From: Amycolatopsis albispora
Lineage (GTDB): Bacteria > Actinomycetota > Actinomycetes > Mycobacteriales > Pseudonocardiaceae
Assembly: GCF_003312875.1 (NCBI RefSeq)
Contig: NZ_CP015163.1
Location: 8,618,001-8,682,000 of the forward strand
Direction of reading: 5' to 3'
Length of the DNA stretch: 64,000 nt
In this document: positions 42,983-51,660 of the stretch, in pieces
Layout of the letters: each line of letters begins with the position of its first letter
Position numbering within the stretch: the stretch's first letter is position 1
Program-made: the position numbers and the translations under genes
The notes under the pieces: generated by a model
Seen by the model: the letters and a program-made list of their open reading frames with translations, nothing else
The model's database searches: none
What the model was told of the DNA's origin: nothing

Positions 42983-43825
42983 TCACGCTTCGGTCAGCGG
43001 TCCGTAGCTGTCCGGGCGCCGGTCGCGGTAGAACGCCCAGAGGTCGCGGACCTCGTTGAGCAGGCCCATGTCCAGGTCCCGCACCACGATTTCCTCCTCG
43101 GTGTCCGACGCCGCCTCGCCGACCAGCTGCCCGCGCGGGTCGGCGAAGTAGGTCTGGCCGTAGAAGTCGTTGTCCCCCAAGGGTTCCACCCCGACGCGAT
43201 TGATTGTGCCGACGAAGTACTCGTTGGCCACGGCCGCGGCGGGCTGCTCCAGGCGCCACAGGTACTCCGAGAGCCCGCGGCTGGTCGCCGACGGGTTGAA
43301 CACGATCTTCGCCCCGGCCAGGCCGAGCGCGCGCCAGCCTTCGGGGAAGTGGCGCTCGTAGCAGATGTAGACGCCGATGCGGCCGACCGCGGTGTCGAAC
43401 ACCGGGTAGCCCAGGTTGCCGGGCCGGAAGTAGAACTTCTCCCAGAAGCCCTTCACCTGCGGGATGTGGTTCTTGCGGTGCTTGCCGAGATAGGTGCCGT
43501 CGGCGTCGATCACCGCGGCGGTGTTGTAGTAGACCCCCGGCTGCTCGACCTCGTACATCGGCACCACCAGCACCACGCCGTGGCGCTCGGCCACCTCCTG
43601 CATCAGCTTGGTGGTCGGCCCGTCCGGGATGCCTTCGGTGTAGGAGTAGTAGTCGGCGTCCTGGACCTGGCAGAAGTACGGGCCGTAGAACAACTCCTGC
43701 AGGCAGACCACCTGGGCGCCCTGCGAGGCCGCTTTCCCGATGGCGTCCACCGCGTTCCGGATCATCGACTCCTTGTCGCCCGTCCAGCGCTGCTGGATCA
43801 GGCCCGCGCGTACCAGGTCGCTCAC
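42983..43825 (-). CDS. Beta-ureidopropionase (N-carbamoyl-beta-alanine amidohydrolase), nitrilase superfamily
   Basis: This 280-residue C-N hydrolase has the Glu-Lys-Cys triad: Glu44 in CLQELFYGPYF, Lys118 in GKHRKNHIPQV and Cys155 in GVYICYERHFPEGW. It cleaves N-carbamoyl-beta-alanine to beta-alanine, CO2 and ammonia, the last step of the reductive pyrimidine route. The length and FYGPYFCQ segment separate it from nitrilases and from the metal-dependent AmaB-type carbamoylases. GTG 43825 has AAGGAGGA upstream and overlaps the permease stop by 4 bp. Confidence 0.92.
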   Translation of the reverse strand: MSDLVRAGLIQQRWTGDKESMIRNAVDAIGKAASQGAQVVCLQELFYGPYFCQVQDADYYSYTEGIPDGPTTKLMQEVAERHGVVLVVPMYEVEQPGVYYNTAAVIDADGTYLGKHRKNHIPQVKGFWEKFYFRPGNLGYPVFDTAVGRIGVYICYERHFPEGWRALGLAGAKIVFNPSATSRGLSEYLWRLEQPAAAVANEYFVGTINRVGVEPLGDNDFYGQTYFADPRGQLVGEAASDTEEEIVVRDLDMGLLNEVRDLWAFYRDRRPDSYGPLTEA

Positions 43826-45390
43826 TTGTCTCCTCCTTGTGGGGCGGCGTGCCTGCCGCCGCCGGACTTCTGCCAGGACAGGGCGAGGTGGACCACGAAG
43901 GCGACGATCAGCCCGGCCACCCAGTTGTAGTCGTAGAACGGCTTGAGGAACGGGATCAGCCCGTCCGCGGGGAAGGGGCCCTGCTCCCCGGCCGCGGTGT
44001 AGGCGCCGCCGACCGCGACCACCGCGCCGGCCAGCGTGGCCACCATGGCCCGCCAGTTCCAGCCGCCGCGGTACCAGTACCGGCCGCCTTCGCGGTAGAG
44101 GTCGGCCAGGTGCAACTCGGTCCGGTTGACCACCCAGTACCCGGCGACCAGCACCCCGGCCACCGCGCCGAGCACACCGCCGTAGAAACCGAGCCAGGCG
44201 AAGATGTAGATGCTCGGGTCGGAGTACAGCTTCCACGGCTGGATGACGATGCCGATCACGCCGGTGAGCAGCCCGCCGACGGCGAAGGTGATGCGCTTCG
44301 GGAAGGCGTTGGAGAAGTCGTACGCCGGGCTGACCACGTTCGCCGCCAGGTTCGCCGAGATGGTCGCCAGCACCAGCGCGACCAGCGCCAGCACCACCAG
44401 CACCGGGCTGGAGAACCGGTCCGCCAGCCGGGCCGGGTCCCAGATCTCCTCGCCGTAGAGCACCTTGCCGCCGGAGGTGGTCAGGATGGCCACGATCGCG
44501 ATGAAGGTCATCGTGGTGGGCAGGCCGAACACCTGGCCGCGGGCCTGCTTGCGCTGGCTGCCGCCGAACCGCGTGAAGTCCGGCATGTTCAGCGAGAGCG
44601 TGGCCCAGAAGGCGATCATCGCCATCAGCGCGGGCGCGAAGACCTTCCAGAAGTCCGGGCCCCAGCCGAGCCTGCCGGGGTCGGCCAGGATCGGGCCCAG
44701 CCCGCCCGCCTTGACCAGCACGTAGCCGAGCAGGATCAGGAAGCCGACCGAGACCAGCGGCGCGGTCCAGTTCTCGAAGCGCCGCACGGCTTCCATGCCG
44801 CGCCAGATGATCAGCATCTGCACCAGCCAGAACACCGCGAAGCTCAGCCACAGCGTCCACGGCTGCCCGGCGAACTCGGCGGCGTTGCGCCAGTCGCCGC
44901 CGACCAGCTTGCCGGTCAGGATGTAGATCGCCTCACCGCCGACCCAGGTCTGGATGCCGAACCAGCCGCAGGCGATGAACGCCCGCAGCAGGGCGGCGAA
45001 GTTCGCGCCGCGGATGCCGTAGAAGGCCCGCGCGAACACCGGGAACGGGATGCCGTACTTGGTGCCGGCGTGGCTGTTCAGCAGCATCGGCGCGAGCACG
45101 ATGATGTTGCCGAGCACGATGGTCAGCAGCGCCTGCACCCAGTTCATGCCCAGTGCGATCAGCGACGCGGCCAGCGCGTAGCTGGGGATGTTGTGCGCCA
45201 TCCCCATCCACAGCGCGAAGTAGTTGTAGGTGGTCCAGGTGCGCTTGCCGACCGGGACCGGGGCCAGTTCGGGGTTCAGGAAGCGGCTGCCCGCGAGCAC
45301 GCCCGGATCGGCCAGGTCGACCCGGCCGTCCTCGTGCACGATCTCGTCACCGGACGGGGAGGTGCCGGCCTGCGATCGGGTGTGCGTCAT
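43822..45390 (-). CDS. NCS1-family permease (pyrimidine/hydantoin uptake)
   Basis: This 522-residue transporter has 12 predicted helices. Signature segments are WTTYNYFALWMGMAHNIPSY near the start and GIPFPVFARAFYGIRGANF (helix 3 region), together with IACGWFGIQTWVGGEAIY. NCS1 members import uracil, thymine, allantoin, hydantoins or cytosine with Na+ or H+. It is the promoter-proximal gene of the operon with beta-ureidopropionase, dihydropyrimidinase and the LLM oxidoreductase, so it probably imports uracil, dihydropyrimidines or hydantoins. Confidence 0.92.
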   Translation of the reverse strand: MTHTRSQAGTSPSGDEIVHEDGRVDLADPGVLAGSRFLNPELAPVPVGKRTWTTYNYFALWMGMAHNIPSYALAASLIALGMNWVQALLTIVLGNIIVLAPMLLNSHAGTKYGIPFPVFARAFYGIRGANFAALLRAFIACGWFGIQTWVGGEAIYILTGKLVGGDWRNAAEFAGQPWTLWLSFAVFWLVQMLIIWRGMEAVRRFENWTAPLVSVGFLILLGYVLVKAGGLGPILADPGRLGWGPDFWKVFAPALMAMIAFWATLSLNMPDFTRFGGSQRKQARGQVFGLPTTMTFIAIVAILTTSGGKVLYGEEIWDPARLADRFSSPVLVVLALVALVLATISANLAANVVSPAYDFSNAFPKRITFAVGGLLTGVIGIVIQPWKLYSDPSIYIFAWLGFYGGVLGAVAGVLVAGYWVVNRTELHLADLYREGGRYWYRGGWNWRAMVATLAGAVVAVGGAYTAAGEQGPFPADGLIPFLKPFYDYNWVAGLIVAFVVHLALSWQKSGGGRHAAPQGGDK

Positions 45391-45541
45391 TGCGGAATCC
45401 TGCGACCGGCGGTGCCCGGGGTGGCAGTGGCAGAGTGTTCACCGATGGCTGTGTCCCAGAACACACTGTCGATTGCGCATGGATCTCCGCGATGCATGCG
45501 GTCGCGGCGTAACCGCAGCTCAACGCGCCCGACTCGCCAAC

Positions 45542-45594
45542 GCAATGAATGTGGCTTTCCTAGCGCCAGGCGCTATGAAAGCCACATTCATTGC
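45542..45594. repeat. Dispersed hairpin family, copy 6 (3' of the protease inhibitor gene)
   Basis: The arms 45542-45565 and 45571-45594 pair over 24 bp with one mismatch around loop CCAGG. The core is the same, but the outer arm is GCAATGAATG/CATTCATTGC and the inner part CTAGCG/CGCTAT. It starts 13 bp beyond the inhibitor stop. The rest of the 45391-45607 gap shows nothing recognisable apart from the permease promoter region. Confidence 0.9.
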
Positions 45595-45607
45595 AGTGGG
45601 GCGGCCC

Positions 45608-45982
45608 CTAGAAGCCGAAGACCCCGCCGGAGTGGGCGTCGGCGGCGCAGCGGTTCGGGTAGGTGGTGCGGAAGTCGACCTGCTTGCCCTTCCAGGTGCC
45701 GAACGCGCGGGCCTCCACCGGCGCGTACTCCAGCGTGCAGGCCACGTCCTTGGGCGTGACGCGGCCGGGGTCGCCGTCGGCGCGGGACAGGGCGGCGCAG
45801 GCGGCCTTGGCGTCGGGGTGCGTGCCGCCCGCCGGGTCGCACTGCAGCACCACCGCGCCGGAGCGCCCGCCCGAGTCCAGGGTGGACAGGGCGATCGAAG
45901 CGTCGGCGGGGTGGGCCGGGCCCCCGATGCAGGCCAGGGTCAGCGCGCAAGCGGTGAGCGGTTCGAAGGGAAAAATAGCCAT
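45608..45982 (-). CDS. Subtilisin inhibitor (SSI) family secreted protease inhibitor
   Basis: This 124-residue precursor matches the Streptomyces subtilisin inhibitor family. QCDPAGGTHPDAKAACAALS follows the first disulfide cysteine, then DVACTLEYAPVEARAFGTWK, and the end YPNRCAADAHSGGVFGF is the typical SSI terminus. The four core cysteines are present, with the reactive-site loop between them. SSI proteins tightly inhibit secreted serine proteases. The signal sequence is short (LTACALTLACIGG) and has cysteines at its end, so lipidation rather than full secretion is possible. The gene sits inside the pyrimidine island but is probably unrelated to it. Confidence 0.85.
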   Translation of the reverse strand: MAIFPFEPLTACALTLACIGGPAHPADASIALSTLDSGGRSGAVVLQCDPAGGTHPDAKAACAALSRADGDPGRVTPKDVACTLEYAPVEARAFGTWKGKQVDFRTTYPNRCAADAHSGGVFGF

Positions 45983-46042
45983 GATCGGTTCATCGGCGGG
46001 CTCGCCTGATCACTGAGCTACTCGACGGGGTGAAAATCGCCC

Positions 46043-47656
46043 TCACGGTCGGGTGGTATGAATGTCGTGGGCCAATAGTGCCACGTACAGCGAGAGCATC
46101 GACTCCGGGTCCTCCAGCGGCACACCGAGCACCTGTTCCACCCGCGCGAGCTGCTGGTAGTACGCCGTTCTCGACATGTGCGCGGCGGCCGCGGCGGCGG
46201 ACTTGTTGCCCCCGTGCGCGCAGTAGAAGCGCAGCGCCTGCACCAGCCGGTTGCCGGTGGTGGCGTCCTTGGCCAGCAGCGCGCCGAGTTCCCGCGAAGC
46301 GAAGGCGGTCACCCGCTCGTCGTCGGCGAGCAGGTGCAGCAGGCCGCGCAGGCGCACGTCTTCGAGCCGGTGGAATCCGGTGGCGGACTCCCTGGTGGCG
46401 GGCACGACGTCGGCCACGTGCCCGGCTTCGGTCAGGCTGCGGCGGGCGTCGGCGGCGCTGTCCACCGTGCTCCCCACCGCCACGATCGACGGCGCCACCC
46501 CGCGGGCCTGGTGCACCTCGGCCGCCAGCCGGTCCAGCACCGCCTCCGGTTTCGCTTGCGGGGAAAGGGAAAGCAGCGCGCCGACACTGGTGTCGCCGAC
46601 CACCGCGACCAGTGCCGACACCCGCGCGCGCCGGGTGGCCACCGCGGCCGCCTCGGCCAGCTCCCGCAGCACGGTGGCCAGGTTGAGCGCCGGTTCGGTG
46701 GCGGTGAGCACCGGCCGGATGGCCGCGCCGACCAGCTGCCTGCCGGTCAGCGGCACGGCCAGCGCGGCGGCCCGCACCACCAGCTCGGCCGCCGGGACCG
46801 GGGTGCTGAGCAGCTCGGTGAGCACCGCGCGGTGTGCCTGCCGCTCCAGGCTGTCGGTGTCCTTGGCGACCAGCCGGTGCAGCGCGAGCGCCGACGCGGC
46901 GCGTTCGGCCACCACCACGTGCCGGTCGCGCGGCGGCTCCGCGCAGACCACGATCAGCCGCCCCCAGTCGTGCCCGCGCGCGCCGACGACGGTGACCAGC
47001 CACCCCGCGCCCGCGTGGTATCCGGTGCGCTCGCCGAGCTGGACCTGCGCGGACCGCCGTGGCCAGGCCGCCAGCAGCTCACCGGGATCGGTGCCCGCGG
47101 CGTCGTAGGCGAGCACCTCGTGCGACAGCGTCTCCAGCACCACCGGCTGGTCGGTCATGCGCGCCACTTCGCGCAGCACCACGTCGGGCTCGGCGCCGGA
47201 CACGGTCAGCGCGGTGAAGGTCTGGTGCACGCGCTCGGCCTCGCGCAACTCGTCCACCTGCGCGTCCACGATCAGCCCGTTGACCGTCTCGGTGACCGCC
47301 ACGTACCGGGTCTCGCGCGAGAGCGTGACCAGCGGCAGGCCACAGCGGTCGGCGGCCTCGGTCATGCCGGAGGGCAGCGCGTCGCTCCAGTGCCGGACCA
47401 GCTCCACCACCAGCCCGGCCACCCCGACCGCGGCCAGCGAATCGAGGTACTTCGCCAGCTCCGCCTCGTCGTCGGGCAGGGCCACGCCGGTGGTCAGCAC
47501 CAGCTCACCGCCCTTGAGCAGGTGCGCGATGTCGATCACCTCGGCCACGTGCACCCAGCGCACCCGGCGGTCCAGCCCGGCCGCACCGGCCACCACGTGC
47601 GGCCGCCCCTGCCGGAGCACCGGCAGGGCGAGCACCTCGGCGACCGTCGGGTACAT
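46043..47656 (-). CDS. PucR-family transcriptional regulator
   Basis: This 537-residue regulator has an N-terminal PucR ligand domain (VRWVHVAEVIDIAHLLKGGE, LVLTTG), a GGDEF-like central region, and the C-terminal helix-turn-helix ALRFYCAHGGNKSAAAAAAH, then MSRTAYYQQLARVE. PucR members control purine, pyrimidine or amino acid breakdown. The ATG follows TACAGT (complement of 47663-47668) by 6 nt, so the mRNA is probably leaderless. A TGTACGG/CCGTACA dyad covers this -10. It is divergent from the aminotransferase and flanked by both arms of the catabolic island, so it is the likely local regulator. Confidence 0.9.
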   Translation of the reverse strand: MYPTVAEVLALPVLRQGRPHVVAGAAGLDRRVRWVHVAEVIDIAHLLKGGELVLTTGVALPDDEAELAKYLDSLAAVGVAGLVVELVRHWSDALPSGMTEAADRCGLPLVTLSRETRYVAVTETVNGLIVDAQVDELREAERVHQTFTALTVSGAEPDVVLREVARMTDQPVVLETLSHEVLAYDAAGTDPGELLAAWPRRSAQVQLGERTGYHAGAGWLVTVVGARGHDWGRLIVVCAEPPRDRHVVVAERAASALALHRLVAKDTDSLERQAHRAVLTELLSTPVPAAELVVRAAALAVPLTGRQLVGAAIRPVLTATEPALNLATVLRELAEAAAVATRRARVSALVAVVGDTSVGALLSLSPQAKPEAVLDRLAAEVHQARGVAPSIVAVGSTVDSAADARRSLTEAGHVADVVPATRESATGFHRLEDVRLRGLLHLLADDERVTAFASRELGALLAKDATTGNRLVQALRFYCAHGGNKSAAAAAAHMSRTAYYQQLARVEQVLGVPLEDPESMLSLYVALLAHDIHTTRP

Positions 47657-47664
47657 AGGCAGAC

Positions 47665-47692
47665 TGTACGGCCGGGGCACCGAGTCCGTACA
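47665..47692. promoter_or_regulatory. Inverted repeat between pucR-type gene and aminotransferase
   Basis: TGTACGG (47665-47671) and CCGTACA (47686-47692) form a perfect dyad with 14 bp between. The left half overlaps the probable -10 of the PucR gene. The right half supplies a TACACA -10-like element for the divergent aminotransferase. Both genes share an 82-bp gap. A PucR operator governing both directions is inferred. Confidence 0.55.
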
Positions 47693-47738
47693 CATTGCTC
47701 GTGGCGTTCTTCCCCGGCCGGTCCGCACACTCGGTCGC

Positions 47739-49037
47739 ATGACCGAATCGGAGCTGCTCTCCAGGCATCGCGCGGTGCTGCCGAACTGGCTGGCCCTCTA
47801 CTACGACGAGCCGATCGAGATCGTCCGTGCCTCCGGGCGCCGGGTCACCGACGCGAACGGGAACACCTATCTCGACTTCTTCGCGGGCATCCTGACCAAC
47901 GCGATCGGCTACGACGTCGCGGAGATCTCCGACGCGATCCGCCGCCAGCTCGACAGCGGGGTGCTGCACACCTCCACCCTGTACCTGATCCGCAAGCAGG
48001 TCGAGCTGGCCGAGCAGATCGCCGAGCTGTCCGGCATCGAGGGCGCGAAGGTGTTCTTCACCAACTCGGGCACCGAAGCCAACGAGACCGCGCTGATGCT
48101 GGCGACGCAGTACCGGCGCAGCAACCAGATCCTGGCGCTGCGCAACTCCTACCACGGGCGCGCGTTCGCCACGGTCGGGATCACCGGCAACCGCGGCTGG
48201 TCGGCCAGCTCGCTGTCCCCGGTCAAGGTCAGCTACGTGCACGGCGGTTACCGCTACCGCAGCCCGTTCTCCTCGCTGTCCGACGCGGACTTCATCGCCG
48301 CCTGCACCGACGACCTGCGTGACGTGCTGCAGACCAGCACCTCCGGTGACGTGGCCGCGATGATCGCCGAGCCGATCCAGGGCGTCGGCGGCTTCAACGT
48401 GCCGCCGGACGGGTTCTTCGGCTCGTTCAAGGAGGTGCTCGACGAGCACGGCATCCTGCTCATCTCCGACGAGGTGCAGACCGGCTGGGGGCGCACCGGC
48501 GAGCACTTCTGGGGCATGCGGGCACACGGCGTGACCCCGGACATGATGACCTTCGCCAAGGGGCTGGGGAACGGGCTGGCCATCGGCGGCGTGGTCGCGC
48601 GCGGTGAGGTGATGGACTGCCTGACCGCGAACTCCATTTCGACCTTCGGCGGCAACCCGGTCTCCACCGCGGGCGCGAAGGCCACTTTGGACTACCTGCT
48701 GGACAACGACCTCCAGGGCAACGCCGCCAAACAGGGCGACACGCTGTTCGGCGGCCTGCGTGACCTCGCGGAGCGCTACGACGTGCTCGGCGACGTCCGC
48801 GGCAAGGGGCTGATGATCGGGCTGGAGCTGGTCGAGGCGGACCGCTCGCCGAGCCCGCCGTCGGCCGGTGTGGTACTGGAAGAGGCGAAGAAGCGCGGGC
48901 TGCTGGTCGGCAAGGGCGGGCTGCACGGCAACGTCATCCGGCTGGCCCCGCCGATGACCCTCACCGACGCCGAAACCGGTGAGGCACTGGAGATTCTCGA
49001 AGGTTCGATCGCGGCGGCGCAGGAGGCACGCAAGTGA
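47739..49037 (+). CDS. Class III aminotransferase (probable beta-alanine/GABA transaminase)
   Basis: This 432-residue PLP enzyme of the class III aminotransferase fold has the PLP phosphate site in FFTNSGTEANETALMLA, the Asp-x-x-Gln in LLISDEVQTGWGRTG and the Schiff-base lysine in MMTFAKGLGNG. In this island it should convert beta-alanine (and beta-aminoisobutyrate) to malonate semialdehyde (and methylmalonate semialdehyde), feeding the dehydrogenase encoded next, with which it overlaps by 4 bp. Other omega-amino acids are possible substrates. Confidence 0.88.
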   Translation: MTESELLSRHRAVLPNWLALYYDEPIEIVRASGRRVTDANGNTYLDFFAGILTNAIGYDVAEISDAIRRQLDSGVLHTSTLYLIRKQVELAEQIAELSGIEGAKVFFTNSGTEANETALMLATQYRRSNQILALRNSYHGRAFATVGITGNRGWSASSLSPVKVSYVHGGYRYRSPFSSLSDADFIAACTDDLRDVLQTSTSGDVAAMIAEPIQGVGGFNVPPDGFFGSFKEVLDEHGILLISDEVQTGWGRTGEHFWGMRAHGVTPDMMTFAKGLGNGLAIGGVVARGEVMDCLTANSISTFGGNPVSTAGAKATLDYLLDNDLQGNAAKQGDTLFGGLRDLAERYDVLGDVRGKGLMIGLELVEADRSPSPPSAGVVLEEAKKRGLLVGKGGLHGNVIRLAPPMTLTDAETGEALEILEGSIAAAQEARK

Positions 49038-50530
49038 CGGAACGGATCAGCCACTGGATCGACGGCAAGCCCTTCTCGGGGGTGGCCGAGCGGTCCGGCG
49101 ACGTGTTCGACCCGGCCACCGGGCAGGTGCGCGCACGGGTCGACTTCGCAGGCGGCGCCGAGGTGGAGGCCGCCGTCGCCGCGGCGCAGAACGCGTTTCC
49201 GGCCTGGCGCGGCACTTCGCTCGCCGCGCGCACCCGGATCATGTTCGCCTTCCGGCAGTTGCTCGCCGAGCGCAAGGACGAGCTGGCGCGGATCGTCACC
49301 AGCGAGCACGGCAAGGTCGTCTCGGACGCGGCCGGTGAGATCGCGCGTGCCATCGAGAACGTCGAATACGCCTGCGGCGCGGCGCAACTGCTCAAGGGCG
49401 GCTTCAGCGAGAACGCCTCCACCGGGGTGGACGTGTACTCCATCGCGCAGCCGCTCGGGGTGGTCGGCGTGATCTCGCCGTTCAACTTCCCGGCCATGGT
49501 GCCGCTGTGGTTCGTGCCGAACGCGATCGCCTGCGGCAACACCGTGGTGCTCAAGCCGAGCGAGAAGGACCCCTCGGCGGCCAACTTCATCGCCGGGCTG
49601 TTCGCCGAGGCGGGGCTGCCCGCCGGGGTGCTGAACGTGCTGCACGGCGACAAGGTGGCGGTGGACGGGCTGCTGGAACACCCCGTGGTGAAGGCGATTT
49701 CCTTCGTCGGCTCCACGCCGATCGCGCGCTACGTCTACGAAACCGGGACGCGGCACGGCAAGCGCGTGCAGGCGCTCGGCGGCGCGAAGAACCACATGGT
49801 GGTGCTGCCCGACGCGGATCTCGACCTGGCCGCCGACGCCGCGGTCTCGGCGGGCTTCGGCTCGGCGGGGGAGCGCTGCATGGCGGTTTCCGTGGTGGTC
49901 GCGGTGGATCCGGTCGGGGACGAGCTGGTGGCCAAGATCGCCGAGCGGATCCGGAAGCTGCGGGTCGGCGACGGCCGCCGCCCGGACTCCGAGATGGGCC
50001 CGCTGGTCACCGCCGCGCACCACGCCAAGGTCGAGTCCTATGTGGACGCGGGCGTGGCCGAAGGCGCGGAGCTGGTGGTGGACGGGCGCGGCATCGAGGT
50101 CGACGGCGAGGCGGGCGGTTACTGGCTCGGCCCGACGCTGTTCGACAAGGTTTCGCCGGAGATGTCGGTCTACCGCGACGAGATCTTCGGGCCGGTGCTG
50201 TCCGTGGTCCGCGCCGAGGGCTACGAGCCGGCGGTCGAGCTGGTCAACGCCAACCCCTACGGCAACGGCACGGCCATCTTCACCACCGACGGCGGCGCCG
50301 CCCGGCGGTTCCAGAACGAGATCGAGGTCGGCATGGTCGGGGTGAACGTGCCGATCCCGGTGCCGGTCGGCTACTACTCGTTCGGCGGCTGGAAGGACTC
50401 GCTGTTCGGCGACAGCCACGCCTACGGGCCGGAGGGCTTCCACTTCTTCACCCGCACCAAGGTGGTCACCTCGCGCTGGCCGGACCCCTCGCACGGCGGC
50501 GTCAACCTCGGCTTCCCGCGCAACACCTGA
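49034..50530 (+). CDS. mmsA: CoA-acylating (methyl)malonate-semialdehyde dehydrogenase
   Basis: This 498-residue aldehyde dehydrogenase has the MmsA signature. The N-terminus is RISHWIDGKPFSGVAERSGD, the NAD-binding region has VVGVISPFNFPAMVPLWFVP, and the nucleophile Cys is in FGSAGERCMAVSVV. The general-base Glu of ordinary ALDHs is replaced in LGGAKNHMVV, as is typical of the CoA-dependent branch. It makes acetyl-CoA or propionyl-CoA from the semialdehydes of pyrimidine or valine breakdown. It is coupled to the transaminase by GTGA overlap and followed by a GC-rich hairpin. Confidence 0.92.
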   Translation: MTERISHWIDGKPFSGVAERSGDVFDPATGQVRARVDFAGGAEVEAAVAAAQNAFPAWRGTSLAARTRIMFAFRQLLAERKDELARIVTSEHGKVVSDAAGEIARAIENVEYACGAAQLLKGGFSENASTGVDVYSIAQPLGVVGVISPFNFPAMVPLWFVPNAIACGNTVVLKPSEKDPSAANFIAGLFAEAGLPAGVLNVLHGDKVAVDGLLEHPVVKAISFVGSTPIARYVYETGTRHGKRVQALGGAKNHMVVLPDADLDLAADAAVSAGFGSAGERCMAVSVVVAVDPVGDELVAKIAERIRKLRVGDGRRPDSEMGPLVTAAHHAKVESYVDAGVAEGAELVVDGRGIEVDGEAGGYWLGPTLFDKVSPEMSVYRDEIFGPVLSVVRAEGYEPAVELVNANPYGNGTAIFTTDGGAARRFQNEIEVGMVGVNVPIPVPVGYYSFGGWKDSLFGDSHAYGPEGFHFFTRTKVVTSRWPDPSHGGVNLGFPRNT

Positions 50531-50536
50531 GCGCCT

Positions 50537-50578
50537 GGCCGCCTGCTTTCCGTAAACTCTGGTTGAAGGCAGGCGGCC
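50537..50578. terminator. Inverted repeat between mmsA and hrcA
   Basis: GGCCGCCTGC (50537-50546) is the exact complement of GCAGGCGGCC (50569-50578), with a 22-nt loop that contains a TAAACT -10-like element. It could act as a weak terminator for the mmsA operon or as a hairpin in the hrcA promoter. There is no T-tract. No CIRCE element was found here. Confidence 0.4.
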
Positions 50579-50595
50579 GGCGGAGGTGAGGTCAC

Positions 50596-51618
50596 GTGGC
50601 GAACGCGGATGAGCGCCGGTTCGAGGTGCTTCGAGCCATCGTCGCGGACTACGTGGCGAACCAGGAGCCGGTGGGTTCCAAGGCCATCGTGGACCGCCAC
50701 AACCTCGGTGTGTCCAGCGCCACAGTCCGCAACGACATGGCGGCGCTGGAGGAGGAGGGCTACATCACCCAGCCCCACACCAGTGCCGGCCGCATCCCGA
50801 CCGACAAGGGCTACCGGCTCTTCGTCGACCGGCTCTCCGAGATCAAGCCGCTGTCCGCGGCCGAGCGCCGGGCGATCACCTCGTTCCTCGACGGCGCGGT
50901 CGACATGGAGGACGTGCTCCGCCGGTCCGTCCGGCTGCTCGCGCAGCTGACCAGGCAGGTCGCGGTGGTGCAGTACCCGATGATGACCAACTCCACCGTG
51001 CGCCACCTCGAGGTGGTGCCGCTGACCGCGGCCAGGCTGATGCTGGTGCTGATCACCGACACCGGCCGGGTGGACCAGCGCACGGTGGACATCGGCGACG
51101 TGATCACCGAGGAGGACGTGGCCAGGCTGCGGACCTCGCTGAACGCCGCGCTGGCCGGGCGCAGGCTGACCGAGGCGGCGGCCAGGGTGGCCGAGCTGCC
51201 CGAGCAGGCGCCCGCCGACCTGCGGGACGCCACCACCCGGGTGTGTACCGTGCTGGTCGAGTCGCTGGTGGAGCACCCGGAGGAACGCCTGGTGCTCGGC
51301 GGCACCGCGAACCTGACCCGGAACGTGGCGGACTTCCCCGGTTCGCTGCGCCAGGTGCTGGAGGCACTGGAGGAGCAGGTCGTGGTGCTGAAGCTGCTCG
51401 CGGCCGCGCGCAACCCCGGTGCGGTCACGGTGCGCATCGGCGAGGAAAATGAGGACGAGCAGATGAGGAGCACCTCGGTCGTGTCGGTCGGTTACGGCAT
51501 GGACACGCTGCTCGGCGGCATGGGGATCGTTGGGCCGACGAGGATGGACTACCCGAGCACCATCGCCGCGGTGCGGGCGGTGGCCAACTACGTCGGGCAG
51601 ATGCTCTCCGGCAAGTGA
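50596..51618 (+). CDS. hrcA: Heat-inducible transcription repressor HrcA
   Basis: This 340-residue repressor of class I heat-shock genes binds CIRCE elements with help from GroEL. It begins [20 protein letters not shown] and contains the winged helix [20 protein letters not shown] and the conserved [20 protein letters not shown]. The C-terminal GAF-like domain includes [11 protein letters not shown] and [23 protein letters not shown] 50596 is preceded by GGAGGTGAGG. It is the first gene of the hrcA-dnaJ-rsmE operon, as in mycobacteria. Confidence 0.95.
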   Translation: MANADERRFEVLRAIVADYVANQEPVGSKAIVDRHNLGVSSATVRNDMAALEEEGYITQPHTSAGRIPTDKGYRLFVDRLSEIKPLSAAERRAITSFLDGAVDMEDVLRRSVRLLAQLTRQVAVVQYPMMTNSTVRHLEVVPLTAARLMLVLITDTGRVDQRTVDIGDVITEEDVARLRTSLNAALAGRRLTEAAARVAELPEQAPADLRDATTRVCTVLVESLVEHPEERLVLGGTANLTRNVADFPGSLRQVLEALEEQVVVLKLLAAARNPGAVTVRIGEENEDEQMRSTSVVSVGYGMDTLLGGMGIVGPTRMDYPSTIAAVRAVANYVGQMLSGK

Positions 51619-51660
51619 GCCGGGCGCTTTCGGGTTTTTCGGCAGGAGGACGGCAAGACG

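Noticed and set aside
50531..50595. CIRCE heat-shock operator upstream of hrcA
   Set aside because: Neither TTAGCACTC nor GAGTGCTAA halves are present; the dyad there is GGCCGCCTGC and GC-rich.
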